Shown here: positions 55,590 to 64,000 of the stretch, piece by piece
Layout: each line of letters opens with the position of its first letter
Numbering within the stretch: the stretch's first letter is position 1
Source of the DNA: Toxorhynchites rutilus septentrionalis
Taxonomy: Eukaryota; Arthropoda; Insecta; Diptera; Culicidae
Assembly (NCBI RefSeq): GCF_029784135.1
Contig: NC_073745.1
Coordinates: 275,444,166-275,508,165 of the forward strand
Direction: 5' to 3'
Length of the DNA: 64,000 nt
The notes under the pieces: model-generated
What the model was told of the DNA's origin: nothing
What the model saw: only the letters and a program-made list of their open reading frames with translations
Databases searched by the model: none
Made by a program: the position numbers and the translations under genes

Positions 55590-56600
55590 TAAAGACAGAC
55601 CCCTCCCCTCTTCTCCCCTTAGAGAGGGCGGAAGAGTGGCTATTTACCATAGAAACGTTACGTGCCCCCTAAAATCTGCACATGCCAAATTTGACTCCAT
55701 TTTCTTGATTGGTTTTCGAGTTATGCAGAAATTTGTGTTTCATTTGTATGGCAGCCACCTCTAAGAGAAGGGAAAGGAGTATCTAACCACCACAAAATCA
55801 TTTATTGCACCCTAAAATCCACATGCCAAATTTAGTTTCATTTAATAGATTAATTCTCGAGTAATGCAGAAATTTGTGTTTCATTTGTATGGCAGCTCCC
55901 CCCCTTAGAGAGGAGGGTAGAGTGTCTAACCACCGTGAAAACATTTATTACACCCTTCTTCTTCTTGAATGGCGTTAACGTTCCCTATGGAACTTTTGCC
56001 GTCTCAACGTTTGATGCATACGTCATTTATCAATACTTAGTTGAGATTTCTTAAGCCAAATAACACGCCCTGAATGTATTCCGAGGGGAAAGCTCTAGAA
56101 TACGCGTGACCACAGTGCAAGTCGAAGAAAATTTCTTTGACGAAAAATCCCCCGGCCAGAGCAGGAATCGAACTCGAACACCCGGCATGATAATGTGAGA
56201 CGCTAACCACTCGGCCACGAGTGCACTTTATTACGCCCTAAAACCTCTATATACCTAATTTGGTTTCATTTGCTTGATTAATTCTCGAGTAGTGCAGAAA
56301 TTCGCGTTTCATTTGTATGGCAGCACACCCCCCCCTCCCTTAGAGAGGGGGGGGAGTGTCTAACCACCATAGAAACATTTATTGCACCCTAAAACCTTCA
56401 CATGCCAAATTTCGTTTCATTTGCTTGATTAATTCTCGATTAATGTAGAAATTTGTTTTTCATTTGTATGGCAGCCCCCCCTTAGAGAGGGGGAAGGGGT
56501 CTCAAACTATCATGAAAACCTTCCCCGGCCCCAAAAACCCATACATACCAATTTCCATGTCGATCGGTTCTGTAGTTTCCGAGTCCATAAGAATCATACA
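55590..56600. repeat. Minisatellite, about five copies of a 160-170-bp unit
   Basis: Each unit has CACATGCCAAATTT, TTTGCTTGATTAATTCTCGA, TGCAGAAATTTGTGTTTCAT, TTGTATGGCAGC, a C-run, TTAGAGAGGGGG and TCTAACCACCATGAAA. The array ends with CGATCGGTTCTGTAGTTTCC and CAGACAGACAGAAATCCA. The C/G tract in each unit can pair with the following G tract. One unit is split by a SINE. Confidence 0.85.
55956..56226 (-). mobile_element. tRNA-derived SINE (family S), copy 3
   Basis: Minus-strand head CTCGTGGCCGAGTGGTTAGC with B box GTTCGATTCCTG, and AAG-type tail (TTCTTCTTCTTG on the plus strand). Flanks TTTATTACACCC (55944-55955) and TTTATTACGCCC (56227-56238) form a 12-bp target-site duplication with one change. 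It is inserted into the minisatellite, so it postdates array expansion. Confidence 0.88.
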
Positions 56601-56639
56601 GACAGACAGAAATCCATTTTTATAGAAACCTTATACATA

Positions 56640-58281
56640 TGAAATTTTATATTGTTTTACATTATCGATATTGAGTAGAAAGTGAATTTCTCCATAACTT
56701 GGATGAATCACGATTCATTTCTCTGATCCCTGATTGTAACACATCTATCAGACAAATTTTACGCTTCACCTGTGGGAACCACCCCTTCGTCGGTAATGGT
56801 TGATCATTGTTTCTAACACACAATGCCTTCCACAAAAATGGATGCTGATTATTGATTCACCACTTCAGCGATCAATCGTGTGCATCATTTCCACGCCGTA
56901 TGTTTGAACATTATTACCAACATTAGCAACTGATAACGGGGACCATTTGCGCGCGAGGAGTTTGCAGTGACACTCCCCGTTAGACAGCGGTGATGAATGA
57001 TAAATTATCGGTCCTGATTACATCGACATTGACGGTAACCGACGCCGTGAGTGTAGTTGGCAGACTCGTTCGGCTCGATTTATGGTGCACATTAATCTTT
57101 CACCAGCAATGCGGTTAGCGAGTATGATGAAAACCTGCGTCCAGTGAACGATGTTGTAAAATTAATAACCCCGATCGTTATACGCTTAATTCAATAAGTT
57201 AACCAGTCGTCGACAGGCCAACGCTGAGGAGAAGAATATCTTCGATCCATTGATGGAGACAGCAAAATCTGTCTGCCTCCCAATACTATCGGAGAATTGC
57301 CGTATGTCGTAAGAGACCCATCGTGTGAGGATTAATTTCAAGATAATAAAATTCTACAAATAATTGGTATCGGTTAGTCGTGTGTTACACTATAGATGCC
57401 AATACCTTCTCGCATTTGAAAAAGGAGGTGGACGATAGTTTAAAGGGATGTCATTTATTGATACTGGAATCAGCCAATCAAGAGCTCCTGTCCACTTCCA
57501 AACATTGAAACAGCGAACATCTGTAGTTAAAATTAAGACAACTTGTTTAGCTTAGTTGAGATTAAGATACAGATGAAATGTTTACGATTCTAGATTAGTC
57601 ATCACAGCGGGGTGCAAATCGGAATGGTGTTGGAAATCGCGATTCGTGGGAACGAGATTATTGATACAAATATGAAACAACACTGAATGGAATTTATTTT
57701 TCTGACGTTTCGATATTCTTGTTTTATGTTACTTCGAAAATTATTAGGAAATAACTGACTAAGTGTGACTCTATTGTTTTCTGGTAATCGTACACTTGGC
57801 ATGATACTTACGGAAACGAATTAACGAATGCATTTATTTTACCAGCATACATGAAAATAAAAAAAAATAGCGAAATGTTTTTGTTTGTATTTGAAAAAAG
57901 AGTTTGTTGTCGTAGTTTGAGACCTTAGTTAATGTTTTATTTGCGTATCTCTGTTATGCAAAAAATACTTGGAGGCATATAACAATGGTCCAGGAAGCGC
58001 ATTTAATCGGCGATTTGTAGCTAGAGCTCGACAGTTATTCTCTAGATAAAAACTGTCTCATTTTTATGTAGTCAAAAATAGGGTGACCGAAATTATCGAT
58101 GAAATAAAAAAATCTAACTTTTTTTATCTTTATAGATAGAGGTAAACATAGTTCGACGATGTTGTTGTCCCAATTATTTTAAGCAACTTTGTAGAACAAA
58201 GTATTTTTTCTTTCTCTTAAAATAACCGATATAGCGCTTTTTTTTTCTATGTTTCGTTAGGGTCACCATAAAAAAACGGGG
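56640..58281. other. Intergenic or intronic, no feature recognised
   Basis: More balanced base composition than the neighbouring repeats at 56.7-57.3 kb. No long frame, no Pol III boxes. It may hold regulatory or intronic DNA of a gene outside the window. Confidence 0.35.
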
Positions 58282-59336
58282 TTTGACGTAGGACTACGTT
58301 TTTCATTAAGGGTGTCGAATCAGAAAACAGGTCACATTTGAATGAAACAGAATTTTGACGATTCGCATTCCAAACGAATCGGAAGATTTGTTTGACATCT
58401 TATACATTACAATCCCCTGGTGTGTAAATGGTTTAAATTGATGAAAACGAGCAACCTATGTAGTCGCGATAATATAGACAACGAAGGGGAATATTTGCTA
58501 GGGTATAAATAGTGGGCCTCTGCTAAGGTAAATTTTCAGTCTCGTTCTATACTCGAAGAAACGAATATCGCTTGTTCTGAGCTGTGGGCGCGACCAAATT
58601 ACTCACTCGCTGATATCTTTTGCATTGCAATCAATTGTGTAGGTTCCTTTGGTGCCTTTCACACTGCATCAATGCATTGAACTGAGATTTTGCGCCACAT
58701 AATTATTTGGGGGATCATCAAGCTAGACCATCCTGAATGTCGTGCTGGAGTGTTATGTGTTATTTAGGTTCGCGTGCCAGTCGCAAAACTGTCTCCTCCA
58801 AAGATGACATCTGCAGTAATTTTGCGCATAATAAAGTAATGCACTTCCTTTAGACGTTAATAAGATTAACAGAAAGAGTTTTTTTTAGAAGAGTGTTAAA
58901 AACAAAGAAGTGAAGTGAAGAGGTAAACTTTTCAGTCCTTTTCTATACTCAAAGCATCGAACATCACTTGTTTTGCGTCATCATAAAAGCTCAAGCTGTG
59001 GACGGGACCAAATATCTCATTCTTTGATGTCTCTGACATTGCGATCATTGCATCGAACTGACGCCATGAAAAAGAGGTCTTAGGATTTTGCGCCACACAA
59101 TTATGAGAATCATCAAGCTAGGCCATCATCACCAAGAAAAAATGTCATGATGACATAAAGAAACAAATTGCGACATATGATCAGATTGTATATTGTTCTT
59201 GCGAGGGCACGAATGAATCATCAATCAATTATCGTCAACTGATTTTCCGCAAAACCTTGTCCGAAGTTATAGAGAAGCTAATTAAATAGAATAATAGCGT
59301 AGTCCTACGTCAACAATGCGGTCGTGTCCTGGACAC
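58282..59336 (+). mobile_element. Terminus-family element A3
   Basis: Left end TTTGACGTAGGACTACGTTT, then CATTAAGGGTGTCGAATCAG and AAAACAGGTCA. Right end GCGTAGTCCTACGTCAACAA then TGCGGTCGTGTCCTGGAC. TATAAATA (58504) with initiator TCAGTC (58536) lies inside. An internal direct duplication repeats TTCTATACTC, GCTGTGG.CG, GATTTTGCGCCACA and ATCATCAAGCTAG at about 58540-58745 and 58935-59135. No protein is encoded. Confidence 0.7.
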
Positions 59337-61942
59337 TAGACGCTATATATTTTTTTTTATCTAACTTCCATATTTCAAATTCTACAGAAATGACAGCTGT
59401 CTTCAGAAAACTTTTAGAGTATGCTAAGTCAAACATTTGCGATGCAGAATTCGACAATATCTCAGAGTATTTAATTGATATTTCTTTCCAGAAGATATGC
59501 TATCTTCATGTGTTCGTTCTTTCTGGGGCAAACATGAACAAATTTGATTGGCGGTATTTGAAAGAGCATATTCGACTGTACATAATATGAAATTCTCAAA
59601 ACTATGTTATTTTTTGTATTTGAGTAAACTAAAATTCAAATCATGAGTTTAGGGGTGACCATCAATCAACAGTAGCGTCGACTGGAGGGTGCGGAGAGAG
59701 CGGACCACCCTCGGGTACACGATTTCAGGGGTGCAGAATGATCCAATGCTTCTTTGTTACATGCGGGATTGTTCATGCTTTTAAGTGGCTTACTGTAATA
59801 AAATATGGGTGTAAAAATGTCCATCATATTACAGTTTGTAGTAGCATAAAATAAGTTGTTGGGGGTAAGTCCAACACCTGAACATTAGATGTGTCATCCC
59901 GGTGACAAAACCTAGCCATTGTTTCTTACACAGTTCATCGTGGGCGATGTATTGCTCTCGGTTTTCAGTGATTAATCGTATGCATTTTCTTACTGTATTA
60001 ACCACACAACATATAACCCTGCGTTGTAACCTGTGTTCAACATCACTCTTGCATAAAACATTTTCTCCCGCACACATTTCTTGTGTCCCTTCCGCTCGTA
60101 TACGATCACTATCACTTCTATTCAAACGCGAATATCGCACATTCTCTCTCGTTCTGCATTGGCCCAACATGTAGGCGCAACTTCTTATGTGTGGCATTTC
60201 ACCCGTGCATTCAGATACGGATCACCACGATCACCCGTGGGCCGCCCGCGGTATCACGTCCTATGCTGCTTAGCTTGGTGATCGCTATTTCTGAAGTGTG
60301 CGCGCAATGAAACTGAACACATTTTTACAAACCATGCCTCAGCGCTAATCCTAATTAGAGGCAAGCGTTTCAAAAAGAAGCACCCTACTCAGTAGGCGAT
60401 TTGATTAATTCAGTGTTAATCTGTGCCGTTTTGATCATATTTCTCCGGGTGTCGTTTCGGTTTGATCCCGGTTTCGCGTATGAATCGTTTGTGGGTCACG
60501 ATGGAACGGTTGGTTGGACGAAACTAACATTCACGGAACCGAACAGCTGATACGACTTCAAATAATCGATTCCCGTATTTATTTAAAAAAAAAACGAAGG
60601 CGTGACATTCGTGTACAAGGAACCGTGGCATCAGTATTCTGTGGAGGTATTCTCAATCGTTAGCAAAGAGATTGTTTCGAAATGCAGACCAGGCCAGACA
60701 CCCCGGCCCGTATTTTCAAAACTAATTACGTCGTTCCTTTCCAATTTCTGACAGCAATGAACATGGACGTAATTTGTTATCTTAATGGATCGTTCACGGA
60801 GGGGCTCTGGGATACCCTCGGATGGCTAAAATCGACTACGGAGAAAGGTCAGCAGGGTCGAATGCACTTTGCGCGCACGGTTTGGACCGGGTAATTGCAT
60901 TTCCAGCCTGGGTCCGAAACCTAAAGTCGTGACAAAACTCGTAGGTGCCCGAGCGCAAGAGGAACTACACCATTAAATGTGTGGTTGGCAAATTTGAATA
61001 ATCCATGAGCCCGACGTTGGGATTTCTGCATAAACGAACCCGTCTCGCCAAATGCAACCGATGGTGAATGATGTTAGCATTTTATTCAAACATGATTTTC
61101 GTCTCCGACGACGCGGTTTAATAGGTTAATATTGGATGAAAGCTGGGAAGTGCACTCCCTATCAAAATGAGTGTTGTGATCTTCAGTCAGTAAGGACTTC
61201 GAGCATATTTTGACAACGGGAGATCCACGTCAAGCATCACATAATTCAATCTTTTGTATGCATACTTATGAAAAAGACCATTGATATAGAATGCACCATC
61301 CATCATCGAACACGCTGCATCACAAACGATTCGTTCCTCAAAACACAATCCGTTTATAATCAATCAAACACGCTTCACATCGAGCGAATATGGCAAACAG
61401 CACTTGTGCCGTCGGGCACAATCCACAAATGGTAACGGAGAACCACCCAACGTCCTCACCAGACACACTGGCGCTGGTAGCCAACATGATGCTGTCGGTA
61501 CAGTTCCCCATTAGCCATTCACATTCACAGCTATCCACAATTCCAAGTGCTTTCTGTTTTTTGTTCCGCTTCTAGAAGGCATTTTTGACCGAGTAAGCCA
61601 GCTACGCTGTGGGCTGTGGAAACTAATGAACCTCCTTAGCGAAAAATGTAGCTCGGCGGTCAAGCATCATAAGCGAAGCGGCTAAGTCAAAGCTCAACTC
61701 GGTAGACCGGTTGGAGTCGTGATTTATATCCAGTGTTCATAAATCAAAAGTGAGTCGATATGAGAAGACAACATAGGGGTTGCAGAAAAAGTGACTCGAG
61801 TGAGAGGCGGATTCTTTTTTGTCTTAATTTGTAAGATTGGTGAGATATACATAGGCTGACCAAACAGTTCAGAAATATATATTTATATTTTGACGTAGGG
61901 CTAAACCTAACAGGATAACAGGACTTCATGGGAGAGTAGTAC

Positions 61943-61974
<32 letters not shown>

Positions 61975-62386
61975 GTCCCGCCTCCTTCCCCCACAGAGAT
62001 TTGAGCAAGACGAGTTATCTAAAAGATAATTTAGTTATTTTTTTCAGCATTGAAATCAGTTAGGCAAACAAAAAAAAAACAACGAACTGATTTTATTTAC
62101 AGATATAAGTTCAAAAAATTACAATGTCAAATGACAAGCCAATACTCAGTCATGTCCGCAACAGAGCCGATACGGTCCCGACGAGGCCCTTGCAGCCGAG
62201 TGGTCCACCAGAGTACAAGCCCAACCGCCAGCCTTGTATTGGATTGACTATGAATATCCTCATCTAGAGAAATCGAGAAAATTTCCTTAACGAAAAATTT
62301 CTAGACCGGCACTTAGAAAACTTTCAATTTAATATCCTTTATATCTGTGTTACGCGCACGACGCTCAAACTTATGTAGATTACTTT
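59337..62386. other. Intergenic DNA; one unrecognised frame and a microsatellite
   Basis: At 59392-59590 (+) a frame opens after an acceptor-like CAAATTCTACAG with MTAVFRKLLEYAKSNICDAE and runs 66 codons to TGA; I do not recognise it. A (TGA)n microsatellite lies at about 61943-61974. TTTTGACGTAGGGCTAAACC at about 61889 is a stray terminus-family end. Nothing else is seen, including in the less AT-rich 60.2-61.7 kb part. Confidence 0.35.
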
Positions 62387-63660
62387 TATTTTTTTTTTAA
62401 ACTAATATAATATAAAACAACAACATAAAAATAAAAATAGTCCACCAGGATCATCACGGACATAATAGAGAGGACATAAATACAAATTTAAAAAAAAGAT
62501 AATTTAAAAAATTAAGAGTTTCCATAATATAATCCGTCCAAAAAAAACTTCGTCAGGTTAATTGAAAATATTAAAAACAAACTGAAAAAAAAATCCCACA
62601 TTAAATTATCCGTTCGTATAAAACTTCGTCAGTAACAATTTTCGTCATAAAATTTAAAAATATATCGGTCAGCTGTTAATGAAACACAGCTTTCACGTGT
62701 GAAATACAGTGCCTCTTAAATTCTGTAAGTGTTGTTGCACGTTTAATATGGCTTAGTATCGAGTTGAACACGTTTACCTTTGAAATACAACGAATTTTGT
62801 GAAGCACATGTCAAGAAATTGGGTGTTCTCAATTCATTCGCGTTTCTTGTGTTATAACTGTGAAAGTCACTTCCTCTTTCAACTCGATCACACAAATATC
62901 GAGGCAGCAAACCTTTAACTACTTTGAAAATGAACACCATAGTTTAATAAACAATCCTTTGCTTCACGGATAACCATTGCAGAGCGTCCAACATTAAAGA
63001 TGAGGAAGTGAATCTGTTACATTTAAGTATCAACCGCATTATTTTATTTTGCAAACGCTGTAATCTCGATATTTGTGTTTCATTGGCCAGAAATAAAATG
63101 GAAGAGCAAAAGTCTAAATGAGGAGAGATGATTGATTTGTATAGCTGTATTTTGCTGCAAATAGTTAAATCGTTTTTCAATCGGCATAAGATTCCATACT
63201 TCTTGGCAATTTTCAATTTTAATTTTTTTTTTTTTTGACAAAATGACATTGTCAATGTGAGTTTTGAGCTTGAGTTTGTCATCAATAATCACGTCAAGAT
63301 ATTTAATTTCCCGAACGCGATCAATAGTCTCATCATCAATAACAATAGAGACATTTTCATTTGAACGATTTCGCGAGATTACCATGTATTTCGTTTTACT
63401 TATGTTCAATTTATACTTATACTTCAACCATCTACTCAAAGAATGCAAATCTCCATTTAAATGTGACGCGACCTGGTTTAAATCATTAGCTGCAATGAAT
63501 AATACAGTATCATCTGCAAAAAGATTGATATCACAAAATCGTAAAACTCGTCGCATGTCATTAATGTACATAATAAATAAAATGGGCCCTAATACACTTC
63601 CCTGAGGTACTCCAAGATTATTCCCTACGAATAATCTAAGAATGTATTGGTCTACTTAGA
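62387..63660 (-). mobile_element. 5'-truncated Jockey/CR1-like LINE
   Basis: The minus strand starts inside RT at GVPQGSVLGPILFIMYINDM, continues with INLFADDTVLFI (catalytic FADD), LNISKTKYMVISR and, after a frameshift in an A-run at about 63225-63236, AKKYGILCRLKNDLTICSKI. It ends near 62676 after a second shift (VFNSILSHIKRATTLTEFKR). A 3' UTR of about 280 bp ends in a poly-A run (T-run at 62387-62397). A stop also follows QRIVY. Typical target-primed 5' truncation; no target-site duplication identified. Confidence 0.85.
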
Positions 63661-64000
63661 TTGACGAAATAAAATGAAAATCCAAACACATGTAAGGAAG
63701 AAATGAAAAATCTCGAATGCATTTTTTCAAATCAAATAAATTTGGCAGCTGCTCTCCGGAAACATCATTCATTTTTTAACCGCGAATCAGAGTTCATACG
63801 TTAAAGCCAGAATAACCACGAATATCATTATCAGCAGCGTGTAGCAATAGCAGCGGCCCACGATTTTTTATTTTGTTGCCATCCAACGGACAACCGTCAC
63901 CCATCGCTTTCGTGTAATCGATCCAGCACACAGTGATGATACTGATGCTAAATTGCCAGGCTGCAATTGGCTGCATTCAGCTTGTCAGAAGAATGCATTG
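63661..64000. other. Window end, no feature recognised
   Basis: No motif-bearing frame. A 60-codon minus-strand frame at 63794-63976 with QFSISIITVCWIDYTKAMGD is not recognised. Confidence 0.35.

Noticed and set aside
59829..60197. 122-codon minus-strand frame
   Set aside because: No domain signature, no splice context and an unlikely composition for a host protein; probably chance.
62160..62310. Additional family-S SINE
   Set aside because: Short similarity to the body (GAAAATTTCC...AACGAAAAATTTC) is present, but a matching head, tail and duplication were not found.
1..64000. Integrated RNA-virus sequence or a CRISPR-like array
   Set aside because: No frame shows viral polymerase, capsid or glycoprotein motifs apart from retrotransposon RT and integrase. 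The 35-bp array lacks unique spacers and lies inside an LTR element.

Overview
The window looks like a repeat-rich insect chromosome segment, most likely from a culicine (Aedes-type) mosquito. The pointers are an ITmD37E DNA transposon, several tRNA-headed SINEs with perfect target-site duplications, RTE-like, BEL/Pao and Ty3/gypsy retroelements, introns of 57-69 bp, and a few ordinary insect genes spaced far apart. The species call is inference. No prokaryotic, CRISPR or viral gene content was seen.

Host genes are few. A Jupiter/JPT (HN1) microtubule-associated protein is encoded at about 5.8 kb (+). A complete three-exon ODR-4 homologue lies at 27.4-28.8 kb (-). The last four exons of a secreted or membrane-tethered trypsin-like protease with thrombospondin type-1 repeats lie at 39.3-41.9 kb (-). 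A succinyl-CoA ligase (GDP-type) beta-subunit pseudogene is at 0.55-0.85 kb (-). Weaker exon candidates are at 48.1-48.8 kb.

The remainder is layered mobile DNA. From 7.4 to 9.6 kb there is an RTE-like LINE broken by two SINEs. From 9.6 to 18.0 kb there is a rearranged block with four histone H2A pseudogenes, two H4 fragments, histone-type 3' stem-loops and promoter-like modules, bounded by termini built on GACGTAGGACTAC. Related elements with the same termini but other contents occur at 4.2, 19.2, 25.1, 33.7, 43.3 and 58.3 kb. At 21.4-24.3 kb a Ty3/gypsy element (240-bp LTRs, TSD ATAGT) has lost most of gag-pol and carries about 20 copies of a 35-bp repeat. A 3.1-kb LINE at 35.9-39.0 kb has a 13-bp TSD and a SINE-like tRNA head. 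A BEL/Pao relic at 42.6-46.9 kb hosts a hAT-type element (itself hosting a terminus-family element) and a mariner-like element. ITmD37E lies at 53.5-54.8 kb, a long-inverted-repeat element at 50.3-52.0 kb, a minisatellite at 55.6-56.6 kb and a 5'-truncated LINE at 62.4-63.7 kb.

The most unusual signal is the family of elements sharing termini but carrying different interiors, including histone gene pieces with their promoters and 3' processing hairpins. Insertion order can be read in several places from target-site duplications (SINE into terminus-family element; SINE into Ty3/gypsy element; terminus-family element into hAT into BEL; mariner into BEL integrase).
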